The notes below the pieces were generated by a model. That model searched no databases and was not told the origin of the DNA. It worked only from the letters and a program-made list of their open reading frames with translations. A stretch of DNA of 64,000 nt, taken from NCBI GenBank assembly GCA_035235625.1, contig CP141140.1, forward strand, positions 52,633,351-52,697,350, read 5' to 3'. Each line of letters opens with the position of its first letter. Position 1 is the stretch's first letter. Source of the DNA: Saururus chinensis (lineage: Eukaryota > Streptophyta > Magnoliopsida > Piperales > Saururaceae). A program made the position numbers and the translations under genes. Shown one piece after another: positions 35,835 to 47,449 of this stretch.

Positions 35835-36790
35835 GAAAACTATTTGAATGGCCTAGTGGCCCGTTTGAATGGCTGGCCATTTAAACTGCATGTCATCCTA
35901 TTCGAATGGCTGGCCGTTAGATTGGCCCACTGGCGATCTAACAGTTAGGATAGAACTGTCAAATCAGTCATCTTCTACCTCACAAAACTGAACCGAAATT
36001 CTTCAAAAGATCAATAAAATTTGCTAAAACTTCATAAAACTTCATATAATCATTACCCAAGCCTAAAATACAATAGATATAACATTTCTCATGCTTAAAC
36101 ATACAAAAACAACCGTGAATCATGCATTTTTAATAAATCACCATTACTCATTAAGATGAATCAAAAACTCAAAGAAACCCACAATAATGACATTTCAAGG
36201 AAGAAAACCTCTTACAAAGAAAAGCCTTTACTTCTATAAAGCCTTTGGATCTACGAAGAAGCTTCAATCCTCAAAAAATCCTACCCAAAAGTTAAAGTTT
36301 TTGTTAAAACTTAATTAAAAATCACTAATAAGCTTAAATCAACTTGAAAATAAGTGGATCTAGAATATCATTTTCTTAAAAAATAAAAATTACCCATTTT
36401 TGGTTTTATATTAAAATTAAAAATAAGATTTTTAATATAAGAAATTAAGAATTAAATTTGGGGAAATTAAGATAAGAAGGATTAAGACCAAAATCAAAAG
36501 ATTAAGGGTGATTAGGGCAAGAAAACACACCTTAATTTGTTTTTCATCTTTGGGAAATTAGGGTAGAGCACCTCCTTCTCCCTTATATAGCTCTTCCCCA
36601 AATGGGCAAATGGCTAAGGTTTTTCTTTAAATAGTAATATTTTGGGATAGGTTTACAAATTATTGGGCTATAAAATATGGTAAAAAAGCCCTAAATGGCT
36701 AATTAGGTTTATTTTAAGGCTAAAAATGAATTTAATCATTCCAAAACATACTTAAAGAAATTAACATCAAAATAAAAAAAAATTGACATC
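35835..36790 (-). repeat. LTR-like retrotransposon remnant, copy 2
   Basis: Colinear with 1-1040. Shared order: cccgtttgaatg, aaaactgaaccgaaatt, cttaaacatacaaaaac, aatcaccattac, a gaataataga/gaatatca region, and the aaaatggg/gggtagag region. The minus strand carries a TATA-like ctatataagg (plus 36581-36590), which supports promoter function reading leftward. The two copies are too diverged for me to call them LTRs of one element. Confidence 0.5.
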
Positions 36791-38180
36791 CAAAACTCAT
36801 ATCAAAAAACAAACACTCAAAATCAACAAAGTGAGATCTTTTTTACCTTTTTTTAATCACTTCACTGTTAATCTAAGTGCATACATATATTATGTTCATT
36901 AATACCTTGACTTAGATTAATGTACCTCATTGGTATGTGATTGTCAATTTTATTATCTTCTTTTGACATATTAATATTCTTTTATTAGTTTTGAAGAGAA
37001 ATCACCAATGTAGTCAACTTTTATCTCTTTTAATCTTAAATCTCACAAGATCAGTCTTAACCAAATTGAGACAAATTCGTTCAAACCCTAGTAAAGACTA
37101 AGTTCACAGTTTTTTATTCTCTTTAAATAGAATCTATGTACATACTCTTCCTAAAAAGATAAAACAATCCAAAAACTCATAATCAAAATTTCTATGCTTT
37201 TTTTAGTAATGATATTTTTCCTCAATTCATTTTTTAGGGCTTGAATTTTTCTAAATCCTCTTTACTTATATCATAATATTTTTATTCTTTTTTTTATTTT
37301 TTATGTCAAGTAGATGGGAGCTTTGTACTAGCCTAGGCCAACCTAAGTAGGTAGCCCTTCCCCATCATCTTTAGGAGGACAATTCTATTATCTAAAGAGA
37401 TATTAAAATTTATAAAATTGATAAACATTGAAGTACATTATATAAAATTTTATTTTCTTAATTTCTAAATAGAAATCTAGCCAAAAATCCTCTAATCTGA
37501 TCACTTATAGTCCACTAAAATCCAAACGCCTAAGTCAACTTATGTTTAAGAAGTCTTTCTTGATGTTCATACTTAAAAGTGACTTGAATCTCAACATGAT
37601 GTGTGCAAGTTTTTAAATTAGAGAATTGCAACATCAAGTAAAACAAAATCAAATTGATCTTCACTCTCCTTGGTGTATCATTCTCTTAGTTAAGGTATGT
37701 TTGACTATTATTCATGTTGCTTTTTAGCTTAAAAGAAAACTAATCTCACAATATCTCAAGAGTTAAACTTTATATAAAACAAAAACAAAGACAATTGCAA
37801 AACCAAGCAAAAGCTACACTAATTGTTTGTGTGTTTGATTATATTCTATTTTTTTATTTTTTTAATTCAAAACTTATGAATTAAAACCATGAAAAAACAT
37901 GACTATCCTAATGATAGAGAGAATTAAACTATGGATGCAAATTAAAATCTCTTACTTAGATATGTAAGACTCCTTAGCCTTGTCTAGCCAACCAATCCCA
38001 AGGCAACTAAAGGTAGACTTCCTTGTTACATCAACTTAAGATCTAAAGTTCTCTAAGACATATTTTTTAATCCAAATTTGCACAATTTTTTTCCTATTGT
38101 CTTAAGTAACCTTCTTTAATGTAGTATTTACTGTGTATTTTCTAATCCATGTGCTCATGTCTTGAGGTTTCTTATGATTT
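36791..38180. other. AT-rich repeat-like DNA, nothing specific recognised
   Basis: No intact ORF. It probably belongs to the flanking copia-type elements but gives no recognisable motif or terminus. Confidence 0.4.
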
Positions 38181-38189
38181 TAAATGATT

Positions 38190-39007
38190 CATTTCCTCTT
38201 CTTAGGCAAATTGTTCAAGTATGAAGCATCATAACTCTCTTTAGTTTCTAATTTGTTCATGACACATTGACTAAGGCGATTCATGTTGTATTTCATGGCT
38301 TGAATTAGTCTAATGAAGAAGGACTTATGATTATCACTCTTTTGATGTTCTTTCTTATGATTAAACTTTGGACTTTGATTCCTAGGAGGATACTTAGGTT
38401 TTGACACATTGTCAACTTATGGAACAACCTTTCTAGTGTGCATGAGGTTTTTTAGCTTTAACAAACTTAGTGACACCCTCAAAACTAGTAGAATTTAACT
38501 CTCTAAACCCTAGTCCTCGTTTATCACTATTATCTTGTCTCATGTTCAAAATTTTATCCAACTTCTCTAGCACTAAAATGAGATTGCAATTTTTCTTGAG
38601 AAATTTTCAATGCATTCCCTAGATCTTCAATCATCTTCAAGGAAGCCTTATTTGTCTCTACTCTTTGATGAACTTCACTCTCTAAGAATTTTATCTTGTC
38701 TAGAAGATAACTTTTTCATATTTTAAGGCATTAACTTCTTCATTAGTGGACACAAATTTATCTACTAATGATGTAGATTTTCTCCTCTCTTTTTCAAGTT
38801 CACTTCTCAAAGTTTGAACCTCTTTCTCTAGTTCTTCTTTATCTTCAGCCAATTGGAATTTTTTAATAAAAATATATTCAATTGTCTCCCCATTAGCTTT
38901 GACAATTTTCTCTAATTTCTTACATTTTTTACTCAATTCAATGGCTTGTCTCAAAAAAAAAATAAAATATAATCCTCATTATCACTAGAAGAATAAGAAC
39001 TAGACAT
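38190..39007 (-). pseudogene. Copia-like gag remnant (coiled-coil segment)
   Basis: The minus strand from ATG 39007 begins MSSSYSSSDNEDY, then shifts frame in a run of A/T and continues as a charged coiled coil (ELSKKCKKLEKIVK ... KEVQTLRSELEKERRK, 38954-38700). Further shifted segments follow (LESEVHQRVETNKASLK, SDKRGLGF, VTKFVKAKK), then a basic KPKYPPRNQSPKFNHKK region. A coiled coil followed by an SDKxGLGF motif is characteristic of plant Ty1/copia gag regions. Stops and frameshifts make it a pseudogene. Confidence 0.6.
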
Positions 39008-40589
39008 GATAAACTAAATATACACAAGTAAACAAATTCAACAGAAAACACCTTTTAGGAAAAATAAACAAGATCAAATAAGATAATAAAGCTCTAACAT
39101 GCCAAATCAGATTGATATTATGGAGCAAAATCTATTTTTTAATAATTAAACCGCAGCTACTACTTGTTAGTTTAATATCTGTCTATTCGACCTAGTTGAT
39201 CACTAGATTGCTCTTAATACTTGAACTTTGACAAGTAAAAATTAAGAGTTCTAGCTTCTTTGCATAGAATTTTTTTACTAAATAGAAGCAAGTAAATATT
39301 CTCTCAAAGCTCACTCATAGAACGAATCAATCAATCAACCACCATCATTCAATCTACATATGAACAAAACAATTTATGTGAAAAACCCGAACACAGGTAA
39401 AAAATTACGGTATTTCCAAAGAAACCAAATCAATGCACTAGAAACCAATACTTTAATTTGACACAAGCAAACCATCAACCTTATTTAGAACAAACACAAG
39501 TTTCCCTTGTGTAGATCGTTATTACTGGCCTTCAAGTCTTCTCCCTTAAGCACTTGAAACTTTCTCCTCCTTACCTTGTCTCTGTCTCCTTCTAATTTTC
39601 AAGAAACACCTCTTTACGCACATTTGGCAGATTGATCGGGACTTCATGCAGTCAAAAACTTGTATTATAGTATGTTGGTTAATCTATCTCCATCGGCCAA
39701 CCACTGGCTAACAATAATGAGATAATAACTTTTTAGATCGATTGGCCCATAGGGGAGATTGATATATCGCAAATAGAACAGTGAAAACTACAATTTTTAA
39801 CCAAAAGAAATTGAGACCAACCATCAAAATGTCATAAATTTTTATACAAACATCATCAAACCCTCATATATGAAAAATCTAAATAAAGTCATGCATAAAG
39901 TTGTAAAAATTGCATCAAAACTTACACATAAGGAAATCAAGGTGCAACAGCATGAAAAGGCCACACAAATTTTAATTAACGATAAAAGTGTTTGTAGGAA
40001 AGCGGCTCTGGTTGACCCGATCATGATCTCAAACATTCATCAATCATCAAAAAGTTAATCCGTCATATAATCCATGGTGTTAATGCAATAAAACATCAAC
40101 AAGTAAAAACCACTTACATCTAACAACAAGAATCTATTCAATTGTCTCTCTAGATCAAAGAATTCATAATCTATAAATGAGGATCCATTAGCCCAAAGAA
40201 AAAACTATAACTTTCTACCAAATTAAGACTCAAAACTACCATTAACAAGTTAATTCAAGTATTTCCTTAGAACTATATAAGGACTTAGGCATGATGAATT
40301 TGAGAGAGAAGGAAGAATTTTTGTGAGGAAGAATTGAGATATTTTTCATTAATTCCTTCTTATCATCTTTGTAGAAAAATTAAGAGAAAATTATTGAAAG
40401 GTGAGTGTTTGATTCATAACATCTTTATGAATAGTAAAAGTGAACTTGTGAGAGTCAAAATCACATAACACACAAGAGATTAGAGGGTCTACATCATGAT
40501 GGACTTTGATTGAAGCTTTGCAAAGATCAAGGCATTATACTAGTGAAGAAGAAGACAAAGAAAATTTGAGAAGTATCAAGATGAACTTT

Positions 40590-40830
40590 GGTGGCCAAGA
40601 TCCATGAGCAAACGAAAATGCCATCTTCATCAACAATATCACAAAATAGTGTGTTGAAATTAACTCAAAAGCCATTGTTACAAATCTTCCATACACTAAG
40701 AAGATTTACCTTCAACCCATCCACAAATAGCACATCATTAAAGTCAGGCAAGCTAGGTAATTCAAATGAACCTCTGTCAATCACCTTTGTCATTTTTCTA
40801 CCTTCAAAAGTGATATATCCATCATAGGAT
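40590..40830 (-). pseudogene. Copia pol fragment (gag-pre-integrase region)
   Basis: The minus strand from about 40828 reads YDGYITFEGRKMTKVIDRG, then LPSLPDFNDVLFVDGLKVN, LLSVWKICNNG, a stop, then an INT-proximal tail. This matches the Ty1/copia gag-pre-integrase signature (VLFVDGLKANLLSISQLCD). It is a short broken fragment in the same orientation as the coiled-coil remnants on either side. Confidence 0.7.
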
Positions 40831-41099
40831 TAAATTAAGTTTTTAAATTTTATTTTATCTCTAGTCATATGTCTAGAACATCATTATCTAAGAATGACTT
40901 ACAGGTCTCTAAGTCTCTCATAGCATAATACACTACATGGCATTGAAGATAATTTTTTCTCTCTCAAACTTGTTTTACAACATTTTTGGTGGAGTAAACA
41001 AGTGTAGATTTTTTGAGGGATACACTTTTTTAAGGGTTTTAGAATGATTTGAAGGAGTCAACTCTCAAAGTTTATCAAATAGTCTTTTACCTAGTTTGT

Positions 41100-41570
41100 T
41101 TAGAGCAAGACACTCAATTTGTTTCTTGAGAGTCCACATTTTCTGCAACAAATTTCTAACTTGTTGGGTAAAAAACTCTTTGGTGTTATAGAACATGAAA
41201 TCAACTTCAGTATTGATTTTGAAGACAAGTTAGGCAATCTCATATCAACCTTGTTTAGCCTAGAGGATGTTCCTCTAGGCACCTTATTTAAGTAAACATT
41301 TTATCTAACTTTTCACTCCATTTGGTACGTGCCTCCAATTTCTCCTCGCGCAAGATAAAATCTTTTTCAAGTTTCTCAATTTGCTTGACATAATCAACAT
41401 TTGTTTTAGTAAGTTTAAGAGCATCTAAATTAGACTTCTCAACAATTGATCCATTTTTTGCCTTATAAACTTGGATTCAAAGATTTCATTCTCCGCAATG
41501 AAATGTTTTTTTAGTAGCCAAAACAATAGATCTTTTTAACAACATCTTGTACTCAATTGAATTCATAATT
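41100..41570 (-). pseudogene. Second copia-like gag coiled-coil remnant
   Basis: The minus strand from about 41566 starts MNSIEYKMLLKRSIVLATKK. After frame breaks it continues as a charged helix (LTKTNVDYVKQIEKLEKDFI, REEKLEARTKWSEKLDKM) and then LEEHPLG and basic fragments. The organisation parallels the remnant at 38190-39007. It lies upstream (minus-strand sense) of the pol fragment at 40590-40830, so both may belong to one decayed element. Confidence 0.5.
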
Positions 41571-42006
41571 ACTCAAAATACTAGAAATACCAATCACCAA
41601 TAGCAAAAACAACTAAGGAGGAATCAATTACTTTCAAACACAAGTAAATAACAAGAAATAGCATAAATCACTAAACACTCCTCAGCTACTTATTCAGAGT
41701 TGATGCAGCACATTATGCATCACTTCAAGCAAGCTATTGCCACCAAATATATTTTTAGATTACCAACTCCTGAAATAATCTAATCAACCTACCAAATTAA
41801 TTTAATCAATCTTAACACATAGTAAAATCTAAATCCTAATTTAAGCAACTTGTTGAATAACAAATAAGCAAATAAATCAAGCAACAAGGCACACAAATTT
41901 TTCCATGGAAAATCCTAAACATAGAAACATTAAGATACCCAAACCAACCTTGAAAATACACTGTAAAATAGAGTTTGATACAAAATTACCTTTATCAGTT
42001 ACACAT

Positions 42007-42470
42007 GTTGTCTAAAGGCTGTTAAATGAGGCAAGACTCTTGAAGGATGGCGTAAGCCGAATCGTAGTTAAGCTGGGACTCCAGAAAGATGCTTTAGGTT
42101 GGACTGTGGACTGGTTTCTTTATAGGCAAGGGCACTTGGGTGACAAATTTGTAACCGGGGCGGATAAGTTTTAGTAGTATTAGGCTTTTTTACCCGCCTC
42201 TATATAAGGGGGCATGTTGGCTAGTTGAGGGGCGGTCAGACCTTCATAAAATTTAGTTCTTGGCAAGCTGAGAGTTGTGGGTGAGTTAGGCAGGGCCTAA
42301 CATCGGAGGAGGTAATCTTGTGCGAGTATAGTAAGTTCCTTGGGTTTGAGAGTAAGGTAGATAGCTTTATTTATTGCAAAACGAAGAAAAAAATATTATA
42401 ATAATAAAAAATTTTTGAGGTAGAGCCCTTTTTTTTTATATTTTCCCTTATTTTTTCTTGTGCTTAGCAT
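42007..42470 (+). repeat. LTR-like segment upstream of the PPR gene
   Basis: Begins tgttgtctaaaggctg, contains a canonical TATA element (ctctatataaggggg, TATA at 42201) and a downstream GC-richer leader. It then falls into an A/T-rich tract at 42400-42470. The architecture is that of a retrotransposon LTR. No target duplication or coding region was found, so the ends are approximate. Confidence 0.35.
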
Positions 42471-42584
42471 GCAAAAACTTGTGACTTGTGTAAAAGCGAG
42501 GCATTTAATTGCTAGTTGTATGCTGCAATCAATCAGTCTATCACAAGGCGAAATGGCACATGCTAATTTGTCCACTTTGACACT

Positions 42585-42592
42585 GTATAAAG
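42585..42592 (+). promoter_or_regulatory. TATA-like box of the PPR gene
   Basis: The sequence tataaagt sits about 220 bp upstream of the PPR start codon, followed by a pyrimidine-rich stretch (cctcctttccttcctaatttccc) that could hold the transcription start. This is positional inference. Confidence 0.35.
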
Positions 42593-42809
42593 TGGGAGTA
42601 CGCTAGGATTGCTCTATAATTCCTCCTTTCCTTCCTAATTTCCCTGCCGGTTCAGTTCGACCGCATTTTTAACTCTTGGTTCCCTTCGCTTCATTCCGAA
42701 CCGGCTGGTTTCTGAAGTACTCTTGTGTTGAAGATAACCGACGAAGTGTGAGGTAGAAGATTCCATGACGCCTTCCTTCTGAGCTTCAGCTTTGTCCACA
42801 CTCCACATC

Positions 42810-44615
42810 ATGACCAGCTCAAGCTCAACCATTCCTCTCAGTTCTCATCGCCACCCAATATCCAAACCAGAACCACCTCCTCCTCCTCCTTCATCCCCTC
42901 TGTCCCTTCTACCTAAGTCCTCATCCCTCAGAGAGCTCAAACAAATACAGGCCGCCACCATTAAGGCTCACCTCCAGCATGACATTCCCGCTCTCACCAA
43001 GCTCATCAATTTCTGCACTCTCCATCCTTCTTCATGTATGGACCACGCCCAACTCCTGTTCGATCGAATTCCCCTACCGGATGTGACGCTCTATAACACC
43101 ATCTTCCGTGGTTATGCTCGTGCCTATAACCCAATTCGAGCCGTCTCCCTGTTCTCTGACATGCTTGAACTGGGATTTTGCCCAGACAGCTACACCTTCC
43201 CATCTCTTATCAAGGCCTGCACCAATGCAAAGGGTTTGGAGGAGGGAAGACAAGTACATGGCGTGGCTATTAAACTTGGATTTCATTGTAATGAATACGT
43301 CTGCCCCACGCTGATTAGCATGTATGCTGAATGTGGGGACATTCTGGCCGCCCGGCGTCTTTTCGACCAAATGGGTGCACCATGTGTTGTTTCTTATAAC
43401 GCTATGATTACTGGCTATTCGAAAAACGATAGGCCGAATGAGGCACTGGCTCTGTTTAGAGAACTTCAGGCAATAGATCTGAAGCCCACCGATGTCACAA
43501 TGCTGAGTGTTCTGTCCTCTTGTGCTCTGTTGGGGGCATTGAAATTGGGCAAATGGATACATGACTACATAAGGAAGCATGGATTTGATGCTTATGTGAA
43601 AGTCAGCACCGCTCTTATAGACATGTATGCAAAATGTGGGTGTCTGGAAGATGCAATCCGTGTGTTTGAGACAATGGGTTCAAGAGATACGCAAGCTTGG
43701 TCGACCATGATTATGGCTTATGCGATTCATGGGCATGGTAACAAGGCCATTACCTTGTTTGAGGAAATGCAGAGAATGGGAATTCGGCCTGATGAAATCA
43801 CATTTCTGGGCTTGCTATATGCATGTAGTCACAATGGACTGGTTGAGCAAGGGCGAGGATATTTTGATAGCATGAAAGATAAGTATGGACTAATTCCTTC
43901 AGTTAAGCACTACGGATGTATGGTTGATTTACTTGGACGAGCAGGTTACCTAGAGGAGGCCTATGAGTTTATCGTAGGGCTACTGATGGAGCCAACACCT
44001 GTGCTCTGGAGGACATTGTTGGCTGCCTGCGGGGTTCATGGAAATGTTGAGATGGGTAAGCGTGTGATCAAGCATATTTTCAAGTTCGAAGACTCACATG
44101 GTGGAGATTATGTGATTTTGTCGAACATGTGTGCATTAGATGGGCGGTGGGAAGATGTGAACTACATTAGGAAATTGATGAAAGACAGAGGGGCTGCTAA
44201 GACACCTGGTTGTAGCTCAATTGAGGTCGACAATGTTGTCCACGAGTTCTTTTCAGGTGATGGAATGCACCCCCAATCAGAAGAGTTGCACCGAATGCTT
44301 GACGAGTTGGCTGAACAACTGAAACTAGTTGGATATGTGCCCAACACTTCTCTGGTGGTTCACCCTGATATGACTGAGGAGTTAAAAGAAGCTAGTCTGA
44401 GATATCACAGTGAGAAGCTGGCTATAGCTTTTGGCCTCATAAATACTCCTCCTGGGACCACAATTCGTGTTGTGAAGAACCTACGGGTGTGTGCAGATTG
44501 CCACTCTGCTGCCAAAGTTATATCTTTGATTTTTAACAGAGAGATAATTTTAAGGGATATCCATCGTTTCCATCATTTTAAAGATGGTTCATGTTCATGT
44601 GGGGAGTACTGGTAG
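42810..44615 (+). CDS. OTP85: PPR-E-DYW protein, chloroplast RNA editing factor OTP85-like
   Basis: Single exon, 601 residues from the first ATG (42810) to TAG, close to the 603 residues I recall for Arabidopsis OTP85 (At2g02980). The N-terminus is Ser/Pro-rich, fitting a plastid transit peptide. The conserved RELKQIQAATIKAH segment is at 41-54. P-L-S type PPR repeats run from about 75 to 385 (for example DVTLYNTIFRGYA, CVVSYNAMITGYS, DTQAWSTMIMAYA). The E and E+ domains occupy about 395-500. The C-terminal DYW deaminase domain has the zinc and catalytic HSE (533-535) and CADC (561-564), then CSC (595-597). It ends EYW rather than DYW. OTP85 is needed for C-to-U editing of chloroplast ndhD mRNA. 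The same target here is inferred from homology. Confidence 0.9.
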   Translation: MTSSSSTIPLSSHRHPISKPEPPPPPPSSPLSLLPKSSSLRELKQIQAATIKAHLQHDIPALTKLINFCTLHPSSCMDHAQLLFDRIPLPDVTLYNTIFRGYARAYNPIRAVSLFSDMLELGFCPDSYTFPSLIKACTNAKGLEEGRQVHGVAIKLGFHCNEYVCPTLISMYAECGDILAARRLFDQMGAPCVVSYNAMITGYSKNDRPNEALALFRELQAIDLKPTDVTMLSVLSSCALLGALKLGKWIHDYIRKHGFDAYVKVSTALIDMYAKCGCLEDAIRVFETMGSRDTQAWSTMIMAYAIHGHGNKAITLFEEMQRMGIRPDEITFLGLLYACSHNGLVEQGRGYFDSMKDKYGLIPSVKHYGCMVDLLGRAGYLEEAYEFIVGLLMEPTPVLWRTLLAACGVHGNVEMGKRVIKHIFKFEDSHGGDYVILSNMCALDGRWEDVNYIRKLMKDRGAAKTPGCSSIEVDNVVHEFFSGDGMHPQSEELHRMLDELAEQLKLVGYVPNTSLVVHPDMTEELKEASLRYHSEKLAIAFGLINTPPGTTIRVVKNLRVCADCHSAAKVISLIFNREIILRDIHRFHHFKDGSCSCGEYW

Positions 44616-46504
44616 CAAAGTCATGAAATTGTACGTTTTCTGATCAAAGATGAAAAATATGGGTGCAAGTTCAAGCATTGGTTGCAGGTATAACAAATAA
44701 ACATGTTGATTGTCAACTTGGCGACTGTATTTTTCCATGTATATTGGACCAACTAGAAAGAATGATGGAGAAAATGGCTACAATTGGTAACACCACATCT
44801 TTTAATAAAAAAATGAATGTGGGGCGGCTCTGTACAGAAGAGCCTATCGTTCCCGGTGTTGGAGGCCTACTCGCAAAACCTAAGGAGCCCCAGCTTCAAG
44901 ATCGCCTATGCAGGGTCTACAAGGGCGAGTAGCACTCGTCATGCTGCATAGACAGCCTTGATGGGGAGGTGTCACCTTCTTCCACCAGTGACCTGAGGTG
45001 ATGGCTAAGGTCACGAATGGAATGCCCAACTGACATCAGTTGTCGGCTACACCTTTGCAAGCTTATTGGAGAAGTTTTTTATTTGAGTGAGGGTAGGAGA
45101 GACATATGACATGATTCTGAACTAGTTGTTTGATGCTTTGTTGGAATATATTCGGCGTTTGACTTTGTTTTGGTTTTCGTTGATAAAACGTTTTTGTTTT
45201 TGTTGATGCATATAAGTGGGTAAATATTAATCTTTCATTTTCTTCATTTATTTAGAAGTATTGGCATTGGTTGAAGTGATGGATCGATAGTGGTGCCTTT
45301 ATAATTTTAGTTGTGAATAGATTGGTTTAAGAAGTAGATGCATGGAAATGTAATGTACAACATAAGATTCGAGGAGGATATAAAGTGGGTATTTTAGTTC
45401 ATCTCGTTCTTCACACTGTTTTTGTTTTTAAATTATACTATGATGATCTTCACTCGGATTTTTTAATGCCCATTTCTTATGACCTTCATTTGAAGTCTTT
45501 GGGTGCCCATTTCTGATGTTTACCTTCGGACCTATCAAGACATGCTCTGGCTATTCTCCATTTTAGTTCTTCCTTCTTTGGTTTTTAGAATTGTCTGTAA
45601 TTTTGTTTCCTACAATTGCTAAATGAATATTCATGTTAATTTTTAGTGTTTGATCTCTCCTTTTATGTTATGCAATGACTTTGTTCATAGAGTATTGTAT
45701 TGTGAATATTAATCATACAACCAGTGGAGCACAGAACCCTGCTCATTGGATCGGAAGTTCTATGATGAAATTTTTGTACAACTTAAGTTTTCCTTGTACG
45801 GTCACTGGTATAATTGGCCTCATCTTTAATTGTCTAGGTTCTGTTAAAATTCCTAAATTCATATTTCATGTTGTCATTTAGTTACAAGAGTATGAGATCG
45901 TGATTTTTCAAATCACATCTGAAACTCAAATATTGTCTAAAGTAGACTACTGACATATTATTCATTTGACATTAAATCTTTTGAAGTCAAATTGTAAAGA
46001 TTGATAAGGAAAAATAATTAAATTAGATGTAATTTGCTCAATTTATCACAAAAATAGTATTAAATAAAATGTTATTAGAATGCCTTTATTGGTCATAGTT
46101 TTTATTATTTTTTATATTTTATCTTTTTATTTAGTTTTTTTATTTACTTAATCTTAAGAAATTTATTAGAAAGATTAAACTTTAAAATTAACTAGATTTA
46201 TATTCAGATTCAGGTAATTCAGCTTCATATTCAAATAAATTAGATAATAAGCTTTTCAACTAATTCAGATTTCCTATTAAGATTTAGCTCAAACAAACAG
46301 ACCCTAAATCATTTATTCTAATTGTTCAAATATATGTTTCCTATACGGCTCTTTGTAGGACTGAAAATCAAAGTCCAAATCCAGTTTCGAGTTTACAACA
46401 ATTATATCTATTCAAGAACAATATCCTTGATCAATAGCTTTTTAGTCTTTGATAATGCTATGCTTGCGGCCTAGTTTGATTGTAGACACATGTATTGGCT
46501 TTAT
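44616..46504. other. PPR 3' region and intergenic DNA
   Basis: The first few hundred bases probably hold the 3' UTR. A GC-richer patch at 44820-45060 has frames without an ATG start and no recognised domain. The rest is AT-rich without features. Confidence 0.45.
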
Positions 46505-46720
46505 ATTTTCATTAGCAAGAATCCACGCACATTGTATGTGTAAATATAAATTAGTTAAGAAAAATAAAATAAATTAGAGATAAAGTTTGTGCCAAACACA
46601 AGTCTCCCTTATATGCTATATTTACAATATACTTTTCCGGCATCATAATGAATATAAGTTTTATGCACATATAATTACAAGTACTATGTCAATCCAAATT
46701 TACACATAGTAAGAGTCAAT
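46505..46720. repeat. Dispersed repeat family R1, partial copy
   Basis: Matches the left part of the repeats at 24965 and 62085: agcaagaatccacgcacatt, tgtgtaaatataaattag, aagtctcccttatatgctat, tacaatatac, and a catcataatgaa block. The right part of the family is missing. Confidence 0.55.
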
Positions 46721-47235
46721 CTTCTTTTCTTATAAAATTTTGATTAATTAATGAATGAAGAGATCTTTCAATATAAGTATGGATCATAGTGCATGTACCA
46801 TATCTCAAGTTTTCTCTATGATTGTTTTGTGAACTAGGAGTGTTATATTACTTACAAGGTTCTCATGTTGAATTCAATGGAATGATGTAGCATTGTGGTA
46901 GTCCACGTCATGTTTAAGAGGGTATTGTGGGTTTTGACATGGGCCCCATTTGTTTAAGTTTGATTTTGGTGCTGGCATTATTGAAGGAAAAAGGTTGGCT
47001 AGGTAGATAATGAAGCTAACGGAAGCTGAAGTGGGGGCAAGAGTAAAGGCCACTTGACCTCTCACTTATAATAAGTTCATGAAGATTCAACTATAAGTTC
47101 ACGAAGAAATAAGCTACTTCCAAGTTCTCACAAATTTTCAAGGGATCTTGAAGACCACAAGGAAGCTCATAAGGAAAATCTATGAAAGTTGGTCCTTTCA
47201 CATTTGGAGTCACTCTCATTTATTTGAAATTCATT

Positions 47236-47449
47236 GTAACACCCGAAAATGTTTAAAATTTCCTAAACTTGATAACAAAGAAAATAGTGAGTTTGACATT
47301 CGGGTCTTCTCAGTAGAATAACTTTCTCTATAGATGGATTCTGGACATGTGAAAATTAAAAATTAGACCAAGAGCCTTTAAACACTACAAAGAATGTGCG
47401 AATCGGAGTTTGGATGAAGAAGTTATGATCATCTAAGTCAGACTGAGGT
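47236..47449 (+). repeat. 5' part of an older LTR interrupted by unit A
   Basis: Begins TGTAACACCCGAAAATG and contains the shared LTR-start block (gtgcgaatcggagtttggat, then gttatgatcatctaag). It is cut at 47449 by the 3.6-kb unit A, whose target duplication GAGGT it supplies. Sequence continues after 51109 with attgtctgtgacccac. No 3' end of this older LTR was found. Confidence 0.5.

Noticed and set aside
44663-44932. 89-codon ORF after the PPR gene
   Set aside because: It does not begin with ATG (GTG). The ATG nearby is in another frame and stops after a few codons. No domain is recognised.
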